This document shows positions 8,531 through 16,170 of a DNA stretch of 64,000 nt, piece after piece. Origin of the DNA: an uncultured Acetatifactor sp. (GTDB taxonomy: Bacteria; Bacillota; Clostridia; Lachnospirales; Lachnospiraceae); NCBI GenBank assembly GCA_910577665.1, contig CAJTOJ010000003.1, forward strand, positions 120,852 to 184,851. Direction: 5' to 3'. The position numbers and the translations under genes are program-made. The notes below the pieces were generated by a model. That model saw only the letters and a program-made list of their open reading frames with translations. It searched no databases and was not told the DNA's origin. How positions within the stretch are numbered: position 1 is the first letter of the stretch; the number at the start of each line of letters is the position of its first letter.

Positions 8531-8600
8531 TACCATTGTCGCCTTTCTCCATTGAGGGGAGGAAGCAAAAACATACTTATTTTAAGGAGGCAACTTAATT

Positions 8601-8996
8601 ATGAAGAAATTTTCCAAGATGCTCAGCCTGGTGCTGGTACTGGCCTGCATGCTCACCCTGGTAGCCTGCGGCGGCGGCAATGATACTGCTGCAGCTGGTA
8701 CTTACAAACTTGAGACCATTGAGATGCAGGGCATGACCATGAACCTGGAAGAGCTGGCGGCTGCTGCACAGGTAGACGCTGATTCCTTTAAGGTAGAGCT
8801 GGTGTTGAACAGCGATGGCAGCTTCAAGCTGGATATGGATGCCATTGATCCTACCACTTCCATGGAGGGAACCTGGAAGTCCAAAGGCAACAATGTGGTA
8901 ATGACCGTTGACGGAGAGACCGTTGAGGCACCTCTGAAAGATGGCGTGATCACCATGGCAGAGGATGGTATGTCCATGACTTTCAAGAAGCAGTAA
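8601..8996 (+). CDS. Small secreted lipoprotein
   Basis: 131 aa. Residues 1-24 form a lipoprotein signal peptide ending in the lipobox LVAC, so it should be anchored on the outer face of the membrane by Cys24. The mature part has a repeated pattern of short beta strands (YKLETIEMQG, SFKLDMDAID, NVVMTVDGETVEA, MSMTFKKQ) that suggests a small beta barrel or sandwich of the kind seen in many clostridial lipoproteins. The SD AAGGAGG stands 11 bases before the ATG. It has its own promoter and a strong terminator, so it is monocistronic. Ligand and role are unknown. Confidence 0.85.
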   Translation: MKKFSKMLSLVLVLACMLTLVACGGGNDTAAAGTYKLETIEMQGMTMNLEELAAAAQVDADSFKVELVLNSDGSFKLDMDAIDPTTSMEGTWKSKGNNVVMTVDGETVEAPLKDGVITMAEDGMSMTFKKQ

Positions 8997-9046
8997 GACT
9001 GCGCAACGTACACAGGTGTCCATAAAACACATTGGACTACATAAAG

Positions 9047-9082
9047 AGAGTGCCATACAAAGTTGCATTTGTATGGCACTCT
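9047..9082. terminator. Bidirectional terminator
   Basis: A perfect 15-base stem (9047-9061 with 9068-9082) and six-base loop, with AAAG before and TTTCT after. It ends the lipoprotein gene on the + strand and the ABC exporter on the - strand, whose stop codon is three bases away. Confidence 0.85.
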
Positions 9083-9084
9083 TT

Positions 9085-10974
9085 CTATATCCTGCTTTCT
9101 GTATCATGCTTCCCACTTCTGTAGTACTGTGCCTGTGCCTCCCACAATTCCCGGTACACGCCTTCTTCCTGGAGCAGCTCCTCATGGCTTCCCATCTGGA
9201 CCACCTGTCCTTCCTGGAACACGGCAATGCGCTCACAAAACCTACAGGAAGAGAGCCTGTGGGAGATATAGATGGCTGTCTTGTCTCCCACAATACGGTC
9301 AAAGCCAGTATAGATTTCATATTCGGACAGAGGATCCAGAGCCGCAGTGGGTTCGTCCAGCAGCACAAAAGGCGCATCCTTGCACACAGCCCTGGCAATG
9401 GCAATCTTCTGGGCTTCCCCGCCAGAGATCTCCACCCCATCCTCATAATCCTTATAGAGATAGGTTCCTGTGCCCTCCTCCATCTGGTGCAGCCTCTCCC
9501 CAAACCCTGCGTCCTCCAGACATCTGACCACATTTCCCTGGTCATACCTGCAGGCGGCTGCCACATTTTCACCCAGAGGCAGTGAGAAAAGCTTAAAGTC
9601 CTGGAATACCACGGAGAACAGTTTCAGGTATTCCTCCTGGCGGAACTTCCGAATGTCCACGCCATTTAGCAGAATCTCCCCCTCCTGTGGGTCATAGAGT
9701 CGGCTAAGAAGCTTGATCATAGTCGTCTTGCCGGATCCATTCCTGCCCACAATAGCCAGCTTCTCCCCCACTCTCAGCTTCATGGAGAAATCTTTCAAGG
9801 CATACTGCCCACTGCCAGGATAGCGGAAGGATACATTCCGGAATTCAATCCTATACTCCCCATCCCGGCGTTTTTCCAGGGGCAGGCTTCCCTTGTACAT
9901 CACATTTTCCAGTTCCAGCAGTTCCATGGTACTCATATGTTTCCGGATATTCAGGAACAATTCCGGAACCGTCTTTGCCAGACCGTCCAGTTCCCCAAAC
10001 AGATTCCGGATACACCCCGCATACCGCAGTACATTGCCTACTGTCACCGCCCCCGCCAGGGCCAGTATACCTACAAGGATAAAGGCGGCACCTTCCAGAA
10101 GCTGCCCGGACAATACCTGGCAGAATCTGCTCTTTCCCAGATATCCACTGATCTTCCTCATGGCCATCCGGTCTTCAGGAAGTTCCCCATTGTCCAGGGC
10201 ATACCGTTTCATCAGCTGGCAGGAGCCGTAGATCCGCACATCCATGCCATTCTGGTAGCAAAACTGGGAGCCATTGGCAAAAGCCCATCCCAGAAAAGGT
10301 ACCTGCCCCCCCATGGTATCCGCGAAACGATTCAGACACTGGTTATACAATGCCATGAAACGGGTTCCCATACAAGTGGTAACCGCACTGACCGCCACAG
10401 CCAGAACCAGCACCAGCCATACAGCAGACTTCCCGGATCCAAACACCAGCCCCACCACCGGAAACCCCACCGCAACCGCTCCCACCAGGTTCAGCACACC
10501 GTGCAGGATCCCATCCAGGGACCCGAACACAGAATAGATACCGGAACTCCAGTTCAAGTCGTCCCGGATGCGGCGTTTCAGCACCTCACACTCCGGACTG
10601 TTGATCCTGGCAAAATCCATACCCAGCATCTTCTCCTCCGTCAAGGTATGGTATCTGGCATACAGGGCCGCCTTTCTGGCCTCCGTGCGCAGGTGCAGGA
10701 AACTGGCTGCATTTCCCAGCAGAAACATTCCCACACAGAAACAGACTGTAACCTTACAGATCTGCCAGTAACCAGCCCCTCCGCCAATGGCATCCAGAAT
10801 ATAAGCCGACAGGATCAACGCCAGATATCCGTTCGTCACCTGTAGCAAATGCCTGGCCAGACAGAAAGGCAGCCAGAAATGGTCCAGCTCATTTACCATT
10901 TTCAATACTTTCTTCGTATTCCGCAGATGCTCCCTGACAGGAAGCCTGCTGTCCAGATCCGATACTTCTTTCAT
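9085..10974 (-). CDS. ABC exporter half-transporter (permease-ATPase) B
   Basis: 629 aa. About six membrane helices occupy residues 25-330. The C-terminal ATPase has Walker A VGRNGSGKTTM, signature ISGGEAQKIA and Walker B FVLLDEPTAAL, followed by the H-loop in ISHRLSS. I use the ATG at 10974, two bases after the stop of the partner gene (TAGGATG), which implies translational coupling. It should pair with the product of 10976-12835 to make a heterodimeric type IV exporter. The substrate is unknown. Nearby lipoprotein and LytTR regulator genes would fit peptide export or immunity, but this is only a guess from context. Confidence 0.9.
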   Translation of the reverse strand: MKEVSDLDSRLPVREHLRNTKKVLKMVNELDHFWLPFCLARHLLQVTNGYLALILSAYILDAIGGGAGYWQICKVTVCFCVGMFLLGNAASFLHLRTEARKAALYARYHTLTEEKMLGMDFARINSPECEVLKRRIRDDLNWSSGIYSVFGSLDGILHGVLNLVGAVAVGFPVVGLVFGSGKSAVWLVLVLAVAVSAVTTCMGTRFMALYNQCLNRFADTMGGQVPFLGWAFANGSQFCYQNGMDVRIYGSCQLMKRYALDNGELPEDRMAMRKISGYLGKSRFCQVLSGQLLEGAAFILVGILALAGAVTVGNVLRYAGCIRNLFGELDGLAKTVPELFLNIRKHMSTMELLELENVMYKGSLPLEKRRDGEYRIEFRNVSFRYPGSGQYALKDFSMKLRVGEKLAIVGRNGSGKTTMIKLLSRLYDPQEGEILLNGVDIRKFRQEEYLKLFSVVFQDFKLFSLPLGENVAAACRYDQGNVVRCLEDAGFGERLHQMEEGTGTYLYKDYEDGVEISGGEAQKIAIARAVCKDAPFVLLDEPTAALDPLSEYEIYTGFDRIVGDKTAIYISHRLSSCRFCERIAVFQEGQVVQMGSHEELLQEEGVYRELWEAQAQYYRSGKHDTESRI

Positions 10975-10975
10975 C

Positions 10976-12835
10976 CTACGCCTCCCCCTTCCCCTTGGCA
11001 TTTCCATTATGGCCATACCCACTGCTGCCATTCCCAGTGTCGGCATAATAACTGCTCTGTATTCGGAACATCTTTGCATAGGCGCCTTTTCTCTCCATCA
11101 GCTCCTGGTGGCTGCCCATTTCCACTATTTTCCCATCCTCCAGCAATACAATCCTGTCTGAAAAGCCTGTGCTGGCAAGTCTGTGGGAGATGAAGATGGA
11201 TGTCTTCCCCTGGCTGTACGCCTGATAGGACTCATACACCTGGCTCTCCGCAATGGGATCCAGGGCCGCAGTGGGTTCATCCAGCACCAGCACCGCCCCA
11301 TCCTGGTACAGGGCCCGGGCCAGCAAAAGCCTCTGGTACTGTCCGCCGGACAACTCCACTCCCTCCTTCTTCAGCCTTCCCATGTACCGATCCATGGTAA
11401 TCTGTTTCTCCTTGAATACTTTTGCCATACCTGCCTGCTCCAGGGCTTTCTGGAGCCTGTCCTGGTCAATACGCTCTGTCTCCTGTAGCGCGATGCTTTC
11501 ATCCATACGAACTCCGGGAAAGAACAGATCCTGGAACACCACCGAAAAAAGTCCATATCTCTCCGCTTTTGGGAATTCCCTTGCGTCTATACCGTTAAAA
11601 GTGATGGTGCCTTCATCCGGGTCGTAGAACCCGCACAGAAGCTTTACCAGAGTACTCTTCCCTGCGCCGTTCCTGCCCACCAGGGCCATTTTCTCCCCGG
11701 CCTTAATCTGTAAGTTCAAATGGGAAAATAGCTCCGTTTTATGCTCTCCGCTTCGATAGGAAAAACTTACATCCCGAAACTCTATGGCGATAGGCTGTAC
11801 CAGCTCCCCAACATGCCTGCTGCCAGTGGAAAGATCCTCCTCAGGCAGTTCCAGGTAGCTGCGCACCCAGTCCGTATCCTCAGACGCCTGCTGCAGGGCT
11901 GCCAGATCGGAAGCCACCTGGCGGACAAACCCGGAGAATCCCGTGATGGCTCCGAAATAGAGCACAAAATCACTGACAGTCATCTCCCCCGTTGCTGCCA
12001 TATAGATCAAGTAACCATAAGCGCCAAGATCGCGGACCAGATTGAGAAAACGTCCCAGGAATCCGTTTCTCCACACCCAGAAAGCCTTTCGACTTTCCAG
12101 TTTCTCCTTGGCCCCCACAACAAGACCCATCCGCTCCCGCAGCCATACCCCCATGCCAAAAATGCGGATATCCTTGGCCGCCTTTGCATTTCCCATGGCC
12201 GCCTTCATGTACTGATAATGCTTCTCATTTACAGCCTCTTCCTGCCGGAGTCTGTTGTGGAACCGGTTCTCCCGCAGATCCAGAAGGTATCCCAGCCCTG
12301 CCAGAACCAGCAGGAGAATGACCATCCATGCATTCAGGCTCCCCAGCACAGTGGAATACATTACAAAAGTAAGGAAGGTACTGGCCAGGCTGTTGGCAAT
12401 AAACACAAACCGGGAACTGGCAGACCAGTCTCCATGGTTCTGTACTTCCACCGCCTTGCGGAAAGCATCCCTGCCCTTCTCCGACTCTGTATATGCATAA
12501 GGAATACGCAGACTCTTCAGAAAGGTCAGGAACACCACCCTTTGTCTCTGGGTGTTCAGCGCCATACTATTATAATGGGAAAACCCTTCTGAAATCCCCC
12601 TGGCTGCCAGATACAGCAATGTGTAACACAGAAGTACCCACAGCAGCCGCCCTGGGGATACCCCTGTCTCCACCAGAAGCAGCGTCACCTTGGGAAAATA
12701 GAGCGCCAGCATGTGGAACAGCGGTGTCAGCAGGATCCCTGTCACAGCAATCCAGAAGATCCTTGGTTCATTTTCCAGGTAATATCTCACCCAGAATCTC
12801 ACATTGGAAGGAATGGAATGTTTTCTCTCGTCCAT
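10976..12835 (-). CDS. ABC exporter half-transporter (permease-ATPase) A
   Basis: 619 aa. The N-terminal membrane domain is at about 25-330. The ATPase has Walker A VGRNGAGKSTL, signature LSGGQYQRLLLARA and Walker B VLVLDEPTAAL. The last about 20 residues are Gly/Asn-rich (GSSGYGHNGNAKGKG) and look like a flexible tail; the DNA there also encodes the start region of the next gene. AAGGAGATG precedes the ATG. It is the first gene of a two-gene exporter operon. A palindrome CTGTTACATCATAACAG lies about 95 bases upstream (12928-12944) and could be an operator. Confidence 0.9.
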   Translation of the reverse strand: MDERKHSIPSNVRFWVRYYLENEPRIFWIAVTGILLTPLFHMLALYFPKVTLLLVETGVSPGRLLWVLLCYTLLYLAARGISEGFSHYNSMALNTQRQRVVFLTFLKSLRIPYAYTESEKGRDAFRKAVEVQNHGDWSASSRFVFIANSLASTFLTFVMYSTVLGSLNAWMVILLLVLAGLGYLLDLRENRFHNRLRQEEAVNEKHYQYMKAAMGNAKAAKDIRIFGMGVWLRERMGLVVGAKEKLESRKAFWVWRNGFLGRFLNLVRDLGAYGYLIYMAATGEMTVSDFVLYFGAITGFSGFVRQVASDLAALQQASEDTDWVRSYLELPEEDLSTGSRHVGELVQPIAIEFRDVSFSYRSGEHKTELFSHLNLQIKAGEKMALVGRNGAGKSTLVKLLCGFYDPDEGTITFNGIDAREFPKAERYGLFSVVFQDLFFPGVRMDESIALQETERIDQDRLQKALEQAGMAKVFKEKQITMDRYMGRLKKEGVELSGGQYQRLLLARALYQDGAVLVLDEPTAALDPIAESQVYESYQAYSQGKTSIFISHRLASTGFSDRIVLLEDGKIVEMGSHQELMERKGAYAKMFRIQSSYYADTGNGSSGYGHNGNAKGKGEA

Positions 12836-13026
12836 GGAATCATCTCCTTTTTGTGTATGTCTGTAGCCGTTGTAACCATTCCATGCCCACCTGGACGGTC
12901 ACAGGCCGCCTGCATGAGCAGGACTGTCTGTTACATCATAACAGAAAAGGGACACACAGATGTCTATTATGGCACAGACGGTTTTCTGATGACATGAGCG
13001 GCCTTACAGAATGTGTTTGAAAATAA

Positions 13027-13066
13027 TATAAGCAGACATATCACTTGCATGATACGTCTGCTTATA
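13027..13066 (-). terminator. Terminator of the 13090 lipoprotein gene
   Basis: A 17-base stem with one mismatch (TATAAGCAGAC arm) and six-base loop, followed on the leftward strand by TTATTTTC. It lies 24 bases after the stop codon at 13090. Confidence 0.7.
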
Positions 13067-13089
13067 TAGAAAAACTTGCATTTACCGTG

Positions 13090-14223
13090 CTATCTCTCCT
13101 CCGTAAATAGGATCTCCGCGTCCCCATGCTTCATAAGCAGCGTTCCATCGGAATTGACAGTGATAGAAGCCGGCGTGCGGATATCGGTACTGCCATTCAT
13201 AACAAGGTACATCAGATCCGCTTCCGTATCCGACCGATACAGGCATATCCCCACCACATCCCTGCTATTTCCGGTGTCCTGATACTCCGCATAAAAGTGA
13301 AAGCTGCCATCTGCAAATAAGTCCAAATGATAAGGATCCTCTCCTCCCTGTTTATTGGCTACCGCGGCATTGTAAGCGCCCACATGCTTTCCGGAAATTG
13401 CCTTCAGCGAAACCCCGCCAAAATCAATATCGCCGTTTTCCTGTATGGACGTGGAGATCACAGCGTCCGCATCAGTATAGGACTCCCCGTCCACCATTTC
13501 ACAGGTCAGGCTTAAGGTATTGTTATCCAGCCGCCAGATCCCCGACACCAGGGATTCCTCCTGCCAGAGCAGAAAATGTCCATCCTCCCTGGCCATCAGA
13601 AACACATCCTCTTCTTCATGGGAAGCATACCAAAACCCGGACAAACATCCACTTTCATAATCAACCGCATAGGACGGCATTGGAAACTGATGAGTAAAGA
13701 TAAGATCAAGGCCTTCTCCCTGCACAAACTCGCCATCCTCATTTATATAACCGGGCTTGATGAACCGAAAAGCGCCATTTTCAAGGAGCTGCCCCACGTA
13801 TATGTTGTCAGGATGCGATTCGTCCACTCTTTCATCATTGACAAGTGAAATCTGGATACTACAGTACGTTTCTGCAACCCCTTCCTCATCTGTATGAGGA
13901 AACAGACCGATATATCCATAATAACTAAATTCCGGGACATCCAGGCACTCCATGACAAGCGTACCCCGTTCTTCCTCTGCGGACCCCCGATAAATTCTCA
14001 TCAGATATGTCATGCCCTCCGGAGACTGGCTGTACCAGCAGCCCTCCACATCCTCATAACCATATGTAGTCACAGGCTGCAGCTCCTGATCCGCATTTTC
14101 TGCATCCTGGCCATCACCAGCTGCCACATCCGCAGTCTCTCCTCCGGCCGGGCCGCAGCCTGCGGTGCCTGCCAGGCATAAAATGAAAAGAACTATAATC
14201 ATCCAACAACTTCTTTTTTTCAC
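13090..14223 (-). CDS. Lipoprotein of unknown function
   Basis: 377 aa from a GTG start at 14223 with GGGGGA eight bases upstream. The first about 24 residues are a lipoprotein signal (MKKRSCW, hydrophobic core, lipobox AGTAGC). An acidic low-complexity linker follows to about residue 45. The mature part seems to have several similar beta-rich segments, each with a Trp-x-aromatic and polar turn (GCWYSQSPEG, GFWYASHEEE, GIWRLDNNT), which suggests repeated small beta domains of about 90-100 residues. It lies 85 bases after the sensor kinase gene on the same strand and may belong to that unit. Function unknown. Confidence 0.75.
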   Translation of the reverse strand: MKKRSCWMIIVLFILCLAGTAGCGPAGGETADVAAGDGQDAENADQELQPVTTYGYEDVEGCWYSQSPEGMTYLMRIYRGSAEEERGTLVMECLDVPEFSYYGYIGLFPHTDEEGVAETYCSIQISLVNDERVDESHPDNIYVGQLLENGAFRFIKPGYINEDGEFVQGEGLDLIFTHQFPMPSYAVDYESGCLSGFWYASHEEEDVFLMAREDGHFLLWQEESLVSGIWRLDNNTLSLTCEMVDGESYTDADAVISTSIQENGDIDFGGVSLKAISGKHVGAYNAAVANKQGGEDPYHLDLFADGSFHFYAEYQDTGNSRDVVGICLYRSDTEADLMYLVMNGSTDIRTPASITVNSDGTLLMKHGDAEILFTEER

Positions 14224-14308
14224 AATTAGTTCCCCCTTCTCATTTTCCGCACATTGTATCATGAATCCCGGCAAAAGTAAAGCCGCCTGCCTTATGCGGA
14301 TGCAGCTT

Positions 14309-15046
14309 TCATAAAGCCAACGTGCCCAGAGGCAGCAGTACCTCCGTGGCAAACACCCCCTCCTCGCTCTGCCGGTCTAAGTATCCATGGTATTTCTCCA
14401 CCACCCTGTCCATACGCAGCAGGCCATAGCCATGGTCTCTTCCGCCCTTGGTGGTCAGATAGCGCTTTCCCACTCTCTTCGGCCTTCCCTCCACCGCATT
14501 GATCACATAGATATAGAGTTGTCCCTTCATCACATCCATGTACAGCCGCAGGAAACGCCTCTCTTTCTCCTGTATCTGCAGGCAAGCCTCCATGGCATTG
14601 TCGCATAGATTGCCGATGATAACCCCCAGATCCACCTCTGATACCACAAGTTCTTTTGGCACAAAAGCCCTGGCTTCCACCTGGATCCCCCTGGCCCTGG
14701 CCAGGGAGAGTTTACTGTTGAGCAGGGCATCTATCCGCACATTTCCCGTCTTGACAATCTGGTCTACAGTCTCCAGGTCCTGGTCCAGTTGATCCAGATA
14801 CCCCTCCAGTGCCTGGTATTCCCCCAGAGACACATATGCCTTCATGGTCTGGATATGGGTCTTCAGATCATGGCGCCAGCCTCTGGTCTGGTGATACATA
14901 TGTTCCACTTCCTCGCTGTGTTGGCGCACCAGGTCACTCTGGTACCTGGCAATCCGCTTGTCCCGGGAATCCGCCATCCGGCGGTACAGGATGCCAATGG
15001 ACAGCCCCCAGGCCACTGCCATAGCCAGTACGATTCCTATGAACAT
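14309..15046 (-). CDS. Sensor histidine kinase, GHKL (AgrC-like) type
   Basis: 245 aa, short for this family: only one N-terminal membrane helix (about 4-21) replaces the usual six-helix sensor. A coiled-coil region (about 22-65) follows, then the H-box RGWRHDLKTHIQTM around 55-68 with phospho-accepting His, the N-box VIIGNLCDNAMEACL around 145 and the G-box GHDGYGL-like GGRDHGYGLLRM around 205. It should phosphorylate the LytTR regulator encoded 230 bases upstream. GGGGG lies seven bases before the ATG. With so little outside the membrane, it may sense through a partner such as the following lipoprotein; this is inference. Confidence 0.88.
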   Translation of the reverse strand: MFIGIVLAMAVAWGLSIGILYRRMADSRDKRIARYQSDLVRQHSEEVEHMYHQTRGWRHDLKTHIQTMKAYVSLGEYQALEGYLDQLDQDLETVDQIVKTGNVRIDALLNSKLSLARARGIQVEARAFVPKELVVSEVDLGVIIGNLCDNAMEACLQIQEKERRFLRLYMDVMKGQLYIYVINAVEGRPKRVGKRYLTTKGGRDHGYGLLRMDRVVEKYHGYLDRQSEEGVFATEVLLPLGTLAL

Positions 15047-15163
15047 ACTTACACCCCCATGTGCGCTTCGGCGGCACCAAAATCTTCATTCCCTTCACAC
15101 TTCCCGTCATGCCAATGCAAACGGCGCAAACCATACGCAAAGTGCAAAAACCGCGCCTGGAAA

Positions 15164-15208
15164 CACACTCTAGCGTTTTTCAGTGTGAGAAAGGCGCTTT
15201 TTTGCGCC
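15164..15208. other. Two hairpins between regulator and kinase genes
   Basis: CACACT/AGTGTG (15164-15187) and GGCGC-TTTTTT-GCGCC (15193-15208) lie in the 230-base gap between the response regulator and its kinase. No gene was found in this gap. The hairpins could attenuate or process the transcript so that the two proteins are made in different amounts. Confidence 0.5.
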
Positions 15209-15276
15209 GTAGAATTTCTTAGACAATGTACTAAAGAGGTAGTCTATGCCCCCTCTTGGCGTCTTGGACATTCTTC

Positions 15277-15990
15277 TCACAGTTCCCTGCGGAAATAGGC
15301 GATAAACCTCTGGTTCACCTGCTGGTAAAGGCGTCTGCTCACAGGAATGGCACTTCCATCATCAAAGAAGATATCCTCCCTGCCAATGTGATGGATATTG
15401 CCCAGCCTGCACAGGAAGGAACGATGGCACTTTATAAATTCCCCACCGTCCAGCAGATCCCCCACCTCCGACAGGTTCTCCCTCACTTCCAGGGCTGTCT
15501 GTTCCCCCACCCTGCCAATGCAGCAGCACCGTCCCCTGGCCTCCACATAGTTGATGCTATCCTGGCTGACCTTCAGGATCCCATCCTTCGTGTGAAACGT
15601 CACAAAACGCTCCTGGCGCCTGCGCTGCAGGGCTTTTTCCAGACAGCTTTCCACCTTCTCCTGGCTCAAGGGCTTAAGCAGGTAATGCAAGGCCTCCACT
15701 TCGTAGCCTTCCTCCAGGTATGCACTGTCCCCAGTGGCAAACACCAGCACAATGTCCTTGTCACTTGCGCGGATCTGCTTTGCCAGATCCATACCGTTCA
15801 TCCCTGGCATCTGGATGTCGATGAAGAGCACATCATAATCCTTCTGCTCCTGGTACCGGAACCAGAACTGTTCCCCGCTGTCAAAAGCTTCCAGGCAAAC
15901 AGGCTGTCCTGCCTTGTCCCGCCACTGCCCCAGATAGTGACACAGCAGATCCTGATGCGGTTTTTCGTCTTCTATGACTGCAATTTTCAT
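15277..15990 (-). CDS. LytTR-family response regulator
   Basis: 237 aa. The receiver domain (1-120) has the acidic pair in IEDE, the phospho-acceptor Asp in VLFIDIQMPGMNG around 57 and the conserved Lys in YLLKPL. The LytTR DNA-binding domain (about 135-235) has ...INYVEARG..., ...FIKCHRSFLC and ...IPVSRRLYQQV. Regulators of this kind act with GHKL kinases, often in peptide sensing. AGAGGA precedes the ATG, and a promoter sits 148-176 bases upstream. It is the first gene of a probable RR-HK-lipoprotein unit. Confidence 0.92.
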   Translation of the reverse strand: MKIAVIEDEKPHQDLLCHYLGQWRDKAGQPVCLEAFDSGEQFWFRYQEQKDYDVLFIDIQMPGMNGMDLAKQIRASDKDIVLVFATGDSAYLEEGYEVEALHYLLKPLSQEKVESCLEKALQRRRQERFVTFHTKDGILKVSQDSINYVEARGRCCCIGRVGEQTALEVRENLSEVGDLLDGGEFIKCHRSFLCRLGNIHHIGREDIFFDDGSAIPVSRRLYQQVNQRFIAYFRREL

Positions 15991-16137
15991 ACTGGCTTTC
16001 CTCTGTCCTCCCCCATACGCTTCTATCCTGCACTGAGCACGTCTGCTCGTGACAATACCGGGTGAACCGTGGTGGCAGCATCTTCTTATCCCATATCCCC
16101 ATGTCTTTTGTGTGTCCCGGTTTCCCCGAATACCTCC

Positions 16138-16166
16138 ATTATATCCCCAGCCCTTACATTTTACAA
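16138..16166 (-). promoter_or_regulatory. Promoter of the LytTR regulator
   Basis: Leftward TTGTAA (16166-16161), a 17-base spacer and a perfect TATAAT (16143-16138), placed right after the stop codon of the heparinase-like gene. Confidence 0.65.
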
Positions 16167-16170
16167 TATC

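Larger units (their letters stand above)
8064..8600. other. Divergent intergenic region without a convincing gene
   Basis: 537 bases between thl (-) and the lipoprotein (+). It holds the thl promoter, a palindromic repeat (8195-8223), a small CACGCGTTTTTGCGTG hairpin around 8262-8280 and the lipoprotein promoter. Between 8285 and 8460 I see no coding or structural signal. Confidence 0.6.

Noticed and set aside
14934..15140. Possible AgrD-like peptide gene in the regulator-kinase gap
   Set aside because: The frame overlaps the kinase gene, has no leader/core pattern and no conserved Cys-Pro motif.
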